From: an uncultured Clostridia bacterium
GTDB taxonomy: Bacteria; Bacillota; Clostridia; Christensenellales; Borkfalkiaceae
NCBI GenBank assembly: GCA_904502225.1
Contig: CAJGDO010000002.1
Span: forward strand, 14,116-78,115
Reading direction: 5' to 3'
DNA length: 64,000 bases
The notes below the pieces were generated by a model, which searched no databases, was not told the origin of the DNA, and saw only the letters and a list, made by a program, of their open reading frames with translations. Below, one piece after another: positions 23,535 through 31,231 of this stretch (its first letter is position 1; the number at the start of each line of letters is the position of its first letter). A program made the position numbers and the translations under genes.

Positions 23535-24884
23535 ATGGATAAGGAAAATTACGAGATTTTATGGGAAAATGTGTTTTTGCCACAAATTGAAAGGCTTGTC
23601 AGTTCAGTAGCGTTTGGAAGTTTTATTATGAACTTAAAGCCTGTTGACCTTAAAGGCAACGTTATCGTGCTTTGCACCGAAAGCAAGATTTTTGCCGACG
23701 GGGTGACAAATAACTTAATCGGGAACAAAATTAAAGAGGCTATCTTAAAGTGCGACACTTATATTAACGACTTTGAAGTGGTGGTTGCAAAGGATAGAGA
23801 GGAATATTTAAAGCAACTTGGCGAGGACGAAAGGGAAAATATCCAAAACCAAGGCTCGCCAATCAACGCTAAATTCACTTTTGAATCGTTTGTTGTTGGA
23901 CCATCAAACGAAATGATTTATGCTGCCGCAAAAGCCGTTGCTGAAAACCCAGGCGATTCTTATAACCCACTTTTCGTTTATGGTGGCACGGGTTTAGGTA
24001 AAACGCACATTTTAATGGCTATTGCTAACTACTTAAAAATTCACAACCCTACCCTTAACGTGTTGTACGCTACTTGCGAGCAGTTTACTAACCAATTTAT
24101 CGAAGGGTTAAGTAAAGGCAAAGGAACAAACGCCAATGCCGAGTTTAGAAGAAGATATAGAAACGTGGACGTGTTGTTGATTGACGACGTGCAGTTTTTG
24201 GCAACCAAGCAAGGTATTCAAACAGAGTTTTTCCACACCTTTAACGAACTTGTTATGCAAAATAAGCAAGTCGTTTTGGCGTCGGATAGGCCACCAAAGG
24301 AAATTGAAGTTTTGGAAGAAAGACTCCGCACACGTTTTGAAGGCGGGCTTTTAGCAGACGTTCAACCACCTGATTTGGAAACAAGAATTGCTATTCTAAA
24401 AAGAAAGTCAGAAGAGAAAAAGTGTGTTGTAAACGTTAAGGTCTTAACCTATATCGCTGAAATGAACGACGGGGATATTAGAACGCTTATCGGCAAGTTG
24501 ACAAAGGTTATTTTTGCATCTAAATTGCATGAAAAGCCTATCACTATCGAACTTGTGAACGAGGCGTTAAAAGAATCTGCTGGCGAAAGGCAAGAAGAAC
24601 TCCGTGCCGAAGATATTATCAACAGTGTTTGCGAGTTTTATAAGGTTTCAAAGCAAGACATTATGTCAAAGAAAAAGACCAAAGAGATTGCACTTGCAAG
24701 ACAAGTTAGTATGTATTTGGTAATCGATATGATGACCTTGCCACAAGTGACGGTTGGTAAGATTTTCAGCCGTGACCACGCAACCGTTAACTACACTCGT
24801 GATAAGATTAGCGAGCAAATGGAAACGGATAGGAAGTTATCAATCGAAATTAACGATATTAAGAAAAAATTGCTTAAAGAATAA
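23535..24884 (+). CDS. dnaA: Chromosomal replication initiator DnaA
   Basis: The 449-residue initiator has an N-terminal helicase-loading domain and an AAA+ domain with Walker A GGTGLGKTH near residue 151 and Walker B LLIDDVQFL. The C-terminal DNA-binding domain has SRDHATVNYTRDKI. AAAAGGAAG precedes the ATG. It is followed by mnmG after 30 bases, rather than by dnaN. I see no consensus DnaA boxes immediately upstream. Confidence 0.97.
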   Translation: MDKENYEILWENVFLPQIERLVSSVAFGSFIMNLKPVDLKGNVIVLCTESKIFADGVTNNLIGNKIKEAILKCDTYINDFEVVVAKDREEYLKQLGEDERENIQNQGSPINAKFTFESFVVGPSNEMIYAAAKAVAENPGDSYNPLFVYGGTGLGKTHILMAIANYLKIHNPTLNVLYATCEQFTNQFIEGLSKGKGTNANAEFRRRYRNVDVLLIDDVQFLATKQGIQTEFFHTFNELVMQNKQVVLASDRPPKEIEVLEERLRTRFEGGLLADVQPPDLETRIAILKRKSEEKKCVVNVKVLTYIAEMNDGDIRTLIGKLTKVIFASKLHEKPITIELVNEALKESAGERQEELRAEDIINSVCEFYKVSKQDIMSKKKTKEIALARQVSMYLVIDMMTLPQVTVGKIFSRDHATVNYTRDKISEQMETDRKLSIEINDIKKKLLKE

Positions 24885-24914
24885 TATAAACATTATTATA
24901 TAAAGTGTTTTAGT

Positions 24915-26783
24915 ATGGAAAATAGATTTATTGAAGGACAATTTGATGCAGTCGTTATCGGTGCAGGACACGCCGGTTGCGAAGCGGCATTAGCCCTTGC
25001 AAGAACGGGCTTTAAAACGGTTATGCTAACCTTAAACCTTGATAGCATAGCCTTTATGGCGTGCAATCCTTCAATAGGCGGAACGGCAAAGGGGCAAATC
25101 GTTAAGGAAATTGACGCACTCGGTGGCGAAATGGGTATTAACGCAGACAACGCACTTTTGCAAATCCGCATGCTCAACCGTGGTAAAGGTGCGGCTGTTC
25201 AATCGTTAAGGGGGCAAGCCGACAAAAACTATTACCACACAATAATGAAAAAGACGCTTGAAAACACCCCTAACCTTAAAATTTTGCAAGGCGAAGCAGT
25301 GGAAATTTTGACCGATGATGACGGCAAAAAGGTTGTTGGCGTGTTGACTTCTTTTGGCGGGGTTATAGAGTGTAAAAGCGTGGTCGTTGCAACGGGCGTT
25401 TACCTAAACGGAAGCGTTATCGCTGGCGAGTGGAGGCAAAATTCTGGGCCAAACGGCTTTCAAGCAGCAAACGGGGGATTGACTGAAAACCTTATTAAAC
25501 TTGGCTTTACCATCAGAAGATTTAAGACGGGAACGCCTGCAAGGGTGGATAAAAGAACGATTGATTTTTCGGTTTTGGAAATTCAGGACGGCGAAAAGGA
25601 TATTTACCCGTTCAGTTTTTTAACAAAGCAAGTGCCACAAAACCAAACGCCTTGCTATTTGACTTACACAAACGAAAAAACCCACCAAATTATAAGGGAC
25701 AATTTGCATAGAAGTCCGCTTTACGGTGGGCTTATAAAAGGCACAGGGCCAAGATATTGCCCGTCTATTGAAGATAAGGTCGTTCGTTTTAGCGATAAAG
25801 AACGCCACCAACTCTTTTTAGAGCCAGAAGGGGCTGACACCAACGAAATTTACGTTCAAGGCTTATCCACTTCACTTCCACACGACGTTCAAAAGGCTAT
25901 GTATAGAACGATTAAGGGTTTGGAAAATTGCGAGATTATGAGATATGCTTACGCTATCGAGTATGACTGCATTGATTCGCTTGACCTATACCCTACCCTA
26001 GAATATAAAAAAATTGAAGGGCTTTACACGGCAGGGCAAATTAACGGCACAAGCGGTTATGAAGAGGCTGCTGCACAAGGGCTTATCGCAGGGCTTAACG
26101 CTTCACTAAAAATGCGTGGCGAAAAACCGTTGATTTTATCCCGTGATGATGGATACATTGGCGTTTTAATTGATGACCTTGTGACAAAAGGCACCAACGA
26201 ACCATATAGAATGATGACAAGCCGTGCAGAATATCGAATTGTGTTAAGGCAAGATAACCCAGATTTTAGGCTTACCGAAAAAGGTAGAAATGCTGGGCTT
26301 GTTGACGATGATAGATACCAAAGGTTTTTGGAAAGGAAGCGTTTGTGGGAATTGGCAACCGACGAAATGAACGTTTTAGTTAAACCAAAAGATGCTGAAA
26401 GTTTGCTTAAAAAGTATGGTTATGAAAAGGCAAACCAAGGCTTAACCAAGGGAGACCTTATAAGGCGTGGAATTCCACTATCCGATATAATTAGTGAACT
26501 TGGTGGTTTTGACGGGATTGACAGTGCAATTCTTGCAACCGTTGAGATTGACGCAAAATATCAAGGGTATTTGCAAAAAGGTTTAGAGCAGATTGAAAAG
26601 GCAAAGAAACTTGAAGAAAAAGATTTGCCAGACGATATTGATTATCTTTCAATTAAGGGTTTAAGAATTGAAGCCCAACAAAAACTAGATAAGATTAGGC
26701 CAAAGAACCTAGGGCAAGCGGGCAGAATTTCCGGCGTTTCCCCAGCAGACATTGCAGTTTTAATGGTTTATTTAAGAAAATAA
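24915..26783 (+). CDS. mnmG: tRNA uridine-5-carboxymethylaminomethyl(34) synthesis enzyme MnmG
   Basis: The 622-residue FAD protein works with MnmE to modify the wobble uridine of several tRNAs. It has the dinucleotide motif VIGAGHAGCEAALA at the N-terminus, ACNPSIGGTAKG, and the C-terminal GRISGVSPADIAVLMVYL. It follows dnaA closely without a strong ribosome binding site. mnmG and rsmG are often adjacent near the origin; here they are 11 kb apart. Confidence 0.96.
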   Translation: MENRFIEGQFDAVVIGAGHAGCEAALALARTGFKTVMLTLNLDSIAFMACNPSIGGTAKGQIVKEIDALGGEMGINADNALLQIRMLNRGKGAAVQSLRGQADKNYYHTIMKKTLENTPNLKILQGEAVEILTDDDGKKVVGVLTSFGGVIECKSVVVATGVYLNGSVIAGEWRQNSGPNGFQAANGGLTENLIKLGFTIRRFKTGTPARVDKRTIDFSVLEIQDGEKDIYPFSFLTKQVPQNQTPCYLTYTNEKTHQIIRDNLHRSPLYGGLIKGTGPRYCPSIEDKVVRFSDKERHQLFLEPEGADTNEIYVQGLSTSLPHDVQKAMYRTIKGLENCEIMRYAYAIEYDCIDSLDLYPTLEYKKIEGLYTAGQINGTSGYEEAAAQGLIAGLNASLKMRGEKPLILSRDDGYIGVLIDDLVTKGTNEPYRMMTSRAEYRIVLRQDNPDFRLTEKGRNAGLVDDDRYQRFLERKRLWELATDEMNVLVKPKDAESLLKKYGYEKANQGLTKGDLIRRGIPLSDIISELGGFDGIDSAILATVEIDAKYQGYLQKGLEQIEKAKKLEEKDLPDDIDYLSIKGLRIEAQQKLDKIRPKNLGQAGRISGVSPADIAVLMVYLRK

Positions 26784-26814
26784 AAAAAGCGTGAGATTTT
26801 CTCACGCTTTTAAT
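26784..26814 (+). terminator. Rho-independent terminator of mnmG
   Basis: AAAAGCGTGAG and CTCACGCTTTT form an 11-bp stem. Confidence 0.88.
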
Positions 26815-26825
26815 ATAACCTGTGA

Positions 26826-27155
26826 CTAGATTATAGGCTCATATTTGCCAGATTCTAAAGTATGGGTGTGCTTGGTAATCCATTTTTGCATCTTAATTGT
26901 AAGCCAGAATGCATAAATACCAAGAGTGATGATAGTAAGGAAGAACCACTTAATATAATTACCAAAAAGTTGTCCACCTGTGCCGTCAAAACATAAACGG
27001 TTGCCATCAATTATAGTGTGCGAAGTAAACCATTTTTGTTTTAAGCACGTTGCCCAAGGTAAGCCAAGGCCAAGTGTTATAATTGTTAAAAAGCCTGTTA
27101 ATAAATTAATGCCAATTAACCCCAACAAACCGCCGTCAAATTTAGATTCTCTCAT
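26826..27155 (-). CDS. Small DUF898-like membrane protein
   Basis: The 109-residue protein has two repeated halves, each with a hydrophobic ITLGLGLPWA / ITLGIYAFWL motif followed by a basic KQKWFTSHT / KMQKWITKHT motif. This resembles the repeat unit of DUF898 (YjgN-like) membrane proteins. Function is unknown. AAGGAG precedes the ATG. It is divergent from the XRE gene at 27233 and is driven by a perfect-consensus promoter with an operator palindrome in its spacer. It is therefore the likely target of that repressor. Confidence 0.7.
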   Translation of the reverse strand: MRESKFDGGLLGLIGINLLTGFLTIITLGLGLPWATCLKQKWFTSHTIIDGNRLCFDGTGGQLFGNYIKWFFLTIITLGIYAFWLTIKMQKWITKHTHTLESGKYEPII

Positions 27156-27177
27156 AATAACTCTCCTTTGAATAAAA

Positions 27178-27228
27178 TATACCGAAACGGGATATTTTTA
27201 TTATACCGATTCGGTATAATAATGTCAA
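27178..27228 (-). promoter_or_regulatory. Consensus promoter with two XRE operators
   Basis: The minus-strand promoter is TTGACA (27228-27223), 17 bases, TATAAT (27205-27200). A perfect 19-bp palindrome, TTATACCGA-T-TCGGTATAA (27201-27219), fills the spacer. A second near-palindrome, TATACCG-AAA-CGGGATA (27178-27194), sits at the expected transcript start. The plus-strand xre gene has TATAAT at 27215-27220 within the same palindrome. One repressor could control both directions. Confidence 0.82.
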
Positions 27229-27232
27229 GCGT

Positions 27233-27439
27233 ATGAAACTAAAATTTTTAAGGGAAAAGAGAAAAATATCTCAATTAAAACTTGCTGTTGACTTAAATAT
27301 GAATCAAAACAGCATAAGTAGGTATGAAAACGGGCAAAGGCAAGCCGATTATGAAACGTTGATAGCGTTTGCTGATTATTTTGACGTTTCCATTGATTAT
27401 TTGTTAGAAAGAACAGATAATCCAAAAATGAACAAATAA
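27233..27439 (+). CDS. XRE-family transcriptional repressor
   Basis: This 68-residue protein is a single Cro/C1-type helix-turn-helix: LKFLREKRKISQLKLAVDLNMNQNSISRYENGQ, then DYETLIAFADYFDVSIDYLLER. It has no ribosome binding site and its predicted leader is only a few bases. That would give low expression, as suits a repressor. The palindromes between it and the DUF898-like gene are its probable operators. Confidence 0.88.
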   Translation: MKLKFLREKRKISQLKLAVDLNMNQNSISRYENGQRQADYETLIAFADYFDVSIDYLLERTDNPKMNK

Positions 27440-27445
27440 AAAATT

Positions 27446-27482
27446 GAAGAGCCTTGCAAGGTTTTGCCTTGCAAGGCTCACG
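27446..27482 (-). terminator. Terminator of rnpB
   Basis: GAGCCTTGCAAGG and CCTTGCAAGGCTC form a perfect 13-bp stem. On the minus strand TTCAATTTTTT follows. It also ends the plus-strand xre gene. Confidence 0.85.
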
Positions 27483-27489
27483 TTCTTTT

Positions 27490-27839
27490 TCAGTCGGTCT
27501 ATAAGCCGAGTTCTGTCGTGTACGGTCATTTATCTACGAATAACGTTGCCGTTATCCCCCAGCGATATTTGTTAAACTGTTTTGGCGAAACTCCCTAATA
27601 AAACAGTTTGTCAATCTTGCGTCGGGTGGGGTTTACATTGCACCTTGTGTCGCCACTCGGTCGGTGTGCTCTTACCACGCCTTTTCACCATTACCTAAAA
27701 ATAGGCAGTTGTTTTCTGTTGCACTTTCCTTAAAGTCACCTTCACCGGGATTTCTCCGGCACCCTGTTTCTAAAACGCTCGGACTTTCCTCATTGACAGG
27801 CTCTCCCTGTCCCCGCGACCGTATAACCAACTCAAAAAG
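27490..27839 (-). ncRNA. rnpB: RNase P RNA, bacterial class A
   Basis: The minus strand holds the universally conserved GAGGAAAGTCCG motif near the 5' end, GGTAATGGTGAAAAGG-type sequence in the middle, and the 3' segment ACAGAACTCGGCTTATAGACC. Length is about 345 bases. The RNA is the catalytic subunit that trims the 5' ends of precursor tRNAs together with RnpA (15568-15900). It has a perfect-consensus promoter and a strong terminator. The exact ends are approximate. Confidence 0.95.
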
Positions 27840-27846
27840 TAAAAGT

Positions 27847-27875
27847 ATTATATATTAATTTATCAGTTTTGTCAA
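27847..27875 (-). promoter_or_regulatory. Consensus promoter of rnpB
   Basis: On the minus strand, TTGACA (27875-27870), 17 bases and TATAAT (27852-27847) match both consensus hexamers exactly. Confidence 0.9.
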
Positions 27876-28007
27876 CTAAAAATAAAAAAGACCGAGTTAA
27901 TCCATTATTTTACTAATTTTTATTAGGTAATTATTACTTAATTAAAATTCTAATAACTTCTTTAAGCCAGTCTTTTTCGTTTTTTCAAGGTTTAGTTTTA
28001 AGATTTT

Positions 28008-28173
28008 TTATAAATCGTCAGCATCTTGAACAGGTTTTTCATACTTATCAAAAGCGTTTACACCTGTATATGAACCTTGCGTATCAAAATTGCTTATAAA
28101 TGATTTCTTACTTGCAATTTTTCGCATCGTTTTGCTTCTTGCTATTCGTTTTACTTTTCTTATTATCTCTCAT
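28008..28173 (-). pseudogene. Frameshifted small basic protein ending in PVQDADDL
   Basis: AGGGGGAAG precedes an ATG at 28173 that opens a Lys/Asn-rich frame (MRDNKKSKTNSKKQND...) stopping after 21 codons. The +1 frame continues without interruption with IASKKSFISNFDTQGSYTGV and ends ...KPVQDADDL at 28008. Removing one A from the A5 run in GCGAAAAATT joins them into about 54 residues. The conserved-looking acidic tail suggests a real gene. It may be a true frameshift, a sequencing error or programmed slippage. An internal ATG at 28127 could give a 39-residue protein. I believe similar tails occur in other clostridial small proteins but could not check. Confidence 0.55.
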
Positions 28174-28229
28174 AATCTTCCCCCTTGATAATATGTTGTG
28201 TAGAAAACAAAAAGATATACATTTAAAAA

Positions 28230-28262
28230 CAAAAAAACGACAAAAATTTTGCCGTTTTATTT
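28230..28262 (-). terminator. Terminator of the ProB-like kinase gene
   Basis: On the minus strand ACGGCAAAA and TTTTGTCGT pair (one G-T) and are followed by a T-run. Confidence 0.6.
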
Positions 28263-28276
28263 TTTTGTTTAATAAA

Positions 28277-29101
28277 TTATCTAACGCCTATTCTGGTTGC
28301 TTTTGCTTTGCCACTTAAAAGGTCGTTAATCGAGCATTTTGCCGATGCGATTATAACCTTTGTGCCAATCTTAACAGCGTCTTTAATGTATTCAAGTTTA
28401 GCCTTTGCACCGTTTGCCCCCGCACGAGATGCACCGTTGCAATAATTTTCACACTCGGTAATGTTATCCAAAACTTCGTAAACGTCCTTACCAGAAATTT
28501 CTTCAATCAAAGTGCTTGGGTCGTGGCTATCCTTATAAATACCGTCTGCACTTGTTAAAATAAGCAAGGTTTTTGCTTTAACAAGGCAAGCAATTTGGGA
28601 AGCCGTTTCATCGTTGTCAACACACTCAACAACCTTTGAATTTTGGTTTTTAAGCGATTGAATTTCAAACCTTCTGCTTTCTTCTGTGCTGATAGCATCG
28701 TTATAGTTAATAATAGGAATAGCGTTTTGCTCGGTTGCACGAATAAGCATTGCTTTAAGGTGTTCCCTTTTTTGTGGGTCGTTAAAGTGTTGGTGTTCAA
28801 CCAAAACTTGACGGAGCGAGTACTTTGAATCGACAAACTCACGATAGGTTGACATTAAAATTGATTGACCTTGCGATGCATAGTCGGTCTTAATATCTTC
28901 CTTTTCGCCAGAAAGTTCTTTTCCGTTTCTCTTTATATAGTCAAGCCTGCCCGTTTCGGCAGCACCACTCGTTATCCAAATATATCCCGGTTTAAGTTCA
29001 GACGAAAGCCTTGCAATCAAGGTATAGTCTAAAATATTGCTTGCTTTATCAATGAGAGCCATTGAACCGATTTTGCCAACGAGTTCAATATCAAAATTCA
29101 T
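28277..29101 (-). CDS. Amino-acid-kinase family protein, similar to glutamate 5-kinase
   Basis: The 274-residue protein has the kinase fold motifs ELVGKIGSMALID at the N-terminus, YIWITSGAAETGR near residue 45, the ProB-like AIPIINYNDAIST, and TLLILTSADGIYKDSHDPS. The glycine-rich C-terminal segment NGASRAGANGAKAKLEYI corresponds to the GTGGMxTKLxAA region of ProB but is altered. There is no PUA domain and no proA neighbour. The substrate is therefore uncertain; glutamate, uridylate or another carboxylate or phosphate acceptor are possible. AGGTG precedes the ATG at 29101. Confidence 0.65.
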   Translation of the reverse strand: MNFDIELVGKIGSMALIDKASNILDYTLIARLSSELKPGYIWITSGAAETGRLDYIKRNGKELSGEKEDIKTDYASQGQSILMSTYREFVDSKYSLRQVLVEHQHFNDPQKREHLKAMLIRATEQNAIPIINYNDAISTEESRRFEIQSLKNQNSKVVECVDNDETASQIACLVKAKTLLILTSADGIYKDSHDPSTLIEEISGKDVYEVLDNITECENYCNGASRAGANGAKAKLEYIKDAVKIGTKVIIASAKCSINDLLSGKAKATRIGVR

Positions 29102-29240
29102 AATAATCACCTAAAAAATCAAATTTTCCCCTATATTATAATCTAAAACTGCAAAATATTCAACTAATTACACCACAATTAAGTATTAAAATGCTATTTT
29201 TGGCAAAACTACTAAAAAAGAAAGATAAGGAGAGAAAATT

Positions 29241-29768
29241 ATGAAGTTAAAAGATAGCAAAACTTACGACAATTTGATGAAAGCATATTTAAGAGAATCG
29301 GGTGCATATAACGAATATTCTTTTTATGCCGATCAAGCAAAAAAAGACGGCTTTGAAGTGATTTACAACGTGTTTAAGCAGTTTGCCGACAACGAGCAAG
29401 CCCATGCAAAAGTATGGTTTAAGTTGTTCCACGGAATCGCCAGCACCGAAGAAAACCTTAAAGATGCGGCAGACCTTGAAAATTACGAGCGTTCAGTTTT
29501 ATATGCAGAGTTTGCAAAGATTGCAAGAGAAGAAGGCTTTGACGATATCGCCGAACTTTTTGACGGCGTTTCAGCCATTGAAAGACAACACGAAGAAAAG
29601 TACCTTTGCCTTTTAGAAAAGGTTAAAAACGACAAAATGTTTAGCGAGTCAAAAGAAGTTTGGTGGAAATGTTCTAACTGCGGGCATAAGCACAAAGGCA
29701 AAAACCCACCTGAAAAATGCCCCGTTTGTTCTCACCCACAAGCCTTTTTTGGTTTGGACAACCAGTAA
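29241..29768 (+). CDS. rbr: Rubrerythrin
   Basis: The 175-residue protein joins a four-helix diiron domain to a C-terminal rubredoxin-like domain. The diiron domain has YLRESGAYNEYSFYADQAKK, FADNEQAHAKVW and the second Glu-rich helix with IERQHEEKY. The rubredoxin-like domain has CSNCGHKHKG and CPVCSH. It reduces hydrogen peroxide in anaerobes using reduced rubredoxin or ferredoxin. It is a single-gene unit with AAGGAG and a terminator. Confidence 0.94.
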   Translation: MKLKDSKTYDNLMKAYLRESGAYNEYSFYADQAKKDGFEVIYNVFKQFADNEQAHAKVWFKLFHGIASTEENLKDAADLENYERSVLYAEFAKIAREEGFDDIAELFDGVSAIERQHEEKYLCLLEKVKNDKMFSESKEVWWKCSNCGHKHKGKNPPEKCPVCSHPQAFFGLDNQ

Positions 29769-29785
29769 TAAAAAATCGTTAATAA

Positions 29786-29817
29786 AAAACCTTTGGCTTT
29801 TTGCCAAAGGTTTTTTG
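29786..29817 (+). terminator. Rho-independent terminator of rubrerythrin gene
   Basis: AAAACCTTTGGC and GCCAAAGGTTTT enclose T5, then Ts. It overlaps the end of the converging peptidase transcript. Confidence 0.88.
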
Positions 29818-29826
29818 TGTTTAAGT

Positions 29827-31098
29827 TTATCTACTTGCAAGGTCAAAAATTGCCTTTTTATAAATTTTATATGCGGTCAAAAGATTTTCAATCGACACTT
29901 GTTCGTTTGCATCGTGGATATTATCAACTTGCCCAACAAATTTTGGGCCAAAAGAACAGCCTTTACTAAACGCCCTTGCAAAAGTCGAGCCACCCATACT
30001 TACAGGTTGGGCGGTTTCGCCCGTAATCTCGTTATAAGCACCAAGCAAGGTTTGAACAAAACTGCCTGTTTTTTCAACCATAACCGATGGGTGTTTTATT
30101 GAAGTTTTAACGTTTAGGTTAAACTTTTCAAAGTATGGCAAAAAGTCCTTTTGTTCAAGCGGTGCAGGGAAACGGCAATCGCATTTAATAGTAATTACGC
30201 CGTCCTTTTCGCTAATTAAGTTTGGCGAAAAGGTAAGATAGCCTTGCTCGGTTTTAAGTTTGCCAACTTCCAACTTGTCATAAAAAATATAATCTAAAAC
30301 TTGTTTAACGTCCTCGCCTTGGCTTAAAAAGTATTCAAAAAGTGGCTTGATTGCGTTTTTGCCAAGATGTGGAACAGAACCGTGTGCAGATTTGCCTTTT
30401 GAAACGATAAGCCCCTCGTCATTAAGAGCAAGCCCAAACTTTTTAAGTTCATTTTCATCGACCTTGATAAGTGGTTGTGCCGTTGCATAATCGCAAACGG
30501 CGTTTATAACCGTGCCACCCTTAATGTCGGCAAAGTTTTTAAGGCTGTTAATGGAAAAGTTGACGTAAGCAATGCCCTTTTCAGCATAACTTAACGGAAA
30601 GTCGCCGTCAGGCGAAAAGCCAAACTCGGGAACGGTGGTTTTTGTGTTTAGATAGTCTATATCTCGCCAACCCGTTTCTTCATCAGTGCCAACGAAAAGG
30701 CGGAATTTTTTGTTTACCGAAAGCCCGCTTTCTTTTAGTTCTTTTAATGCGTAAAGGCAAGATAAAAGCGGTGCTTTATCATCACAAACGCCCCTGCCAT
30801 ATAAAACGCCGTCCTTTTCGGTTAGAGTAAAAGGGTCGGTTTCCCAACCTAAACCTGTTGGGACAACGTCAATGTGCCCGATAATCCCCACTTCTTCGCC
30901 CGTGCCGAAAAAAACTTCGCCAATATAGTTGTCGTAATTGATTGTTTCAAAGCCAAAAGACTTTGCAAGGTTCAAAAAGTAGTTAAGGCAAAGGGAATTT
31001 TGCTCGCCAAACGGTGCGTTCGGCAAAGGTTTACCGCAAACGGTTTTATATGAAATTAGTTTTTCTAAATGTAAAAGGTAGTTGTTAAAATCACGCAT
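29827..31098 (-). CDS. M20-family dipeptidase, PepV/Sapep type
   Basis: The 423-residue metallopeptidase has the first metal ligand in IGHIDVVPTG, the bridging Asp region YGRGVCDDKAPLLSCLYAL, the catalytic pair GTDEETGW and a late metal ligand region in GGSTFARAFSKG. These fit the PepV-like branch that cleaves dipeptides such as Xaa-His. The start at 31098 follows AGGGG; the frame extends 17 codons upstream without a better site. It is a single gene. Confidence 0.9.
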   Translation of the reverse strand: MRDFNNYLLHLEKLISYKTVCGKPLPNAPFGEQNSLCLNYFLNLAKSFGFETINYDNYIGEVFFGTGEEVGIIGHIDVVPTGLGWETDPFTLTEKDGVLYGRGVCDDKAPLLSCLYALKELKESGLSVNKKFRLFVGTDEETGWRDIDYLNTKTTVPEFGFSPDGDFPLSYAEKGIAYVNFSINSLKNFADIKGGTVINAVCDYATAQPLIKVDENELKKFGLALNDEGLIVSKGKSAHGSVPHLGKNAIKPLFEYFLSQGEDVKQVLDYIFYDKLEVGKLKTEQGYLTFSPNLISEKDGVITIKCDCRFPAPLEQKDFLPYFEKFNLNVKTSIKHPSVMVEKTGSFVQTLLGAYNEITGETAQPVSMGGSTFARAFSKGCSFGPKFVGQVDNIHDANEQVSIENLLTAYKIYKKAIFDLASR

Positions 31099-31216
31099 AA
31101 TAACCCCTAAAAGTCTGTTTAATTGATAGTTTACTATTATATTATACAATAACTATAAAAATATTGTAATCATATTGACAAAAATAATTTTTTTATTTTG
31201 TTTTTTTATGATTTTA

Positions 31217-31225
31217 TGATAAAAT
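31217..31225 (+). promoter_or_regulatory. Extended -10 promoter of radC
   Basis: TGATAAAAT (31217-31225) fits an extended -10. A TTGACA at 31175-31180 is too far upstream to pair with it. Transcription would begin at about 31232, the A of the radC ATG. Confidence 0.5.
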
Positions 31226-31231
31226 ATTTTT

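Noticed and set aside
27664..27858. Plus-strand open frame of 64 codons
   Set aside because: It lies opposite conserved RNase P RNA sequence and has no ribosome binding site.
28100..28318. Plus-strand hydrophobic open frame of 72 codons
   Set aside because: It runs antisense to the frameshifted PVQDADDL gene, contains the ProB-like gene's terminator, lacks a ribosome binding site and ends inside the ProB-like gene.
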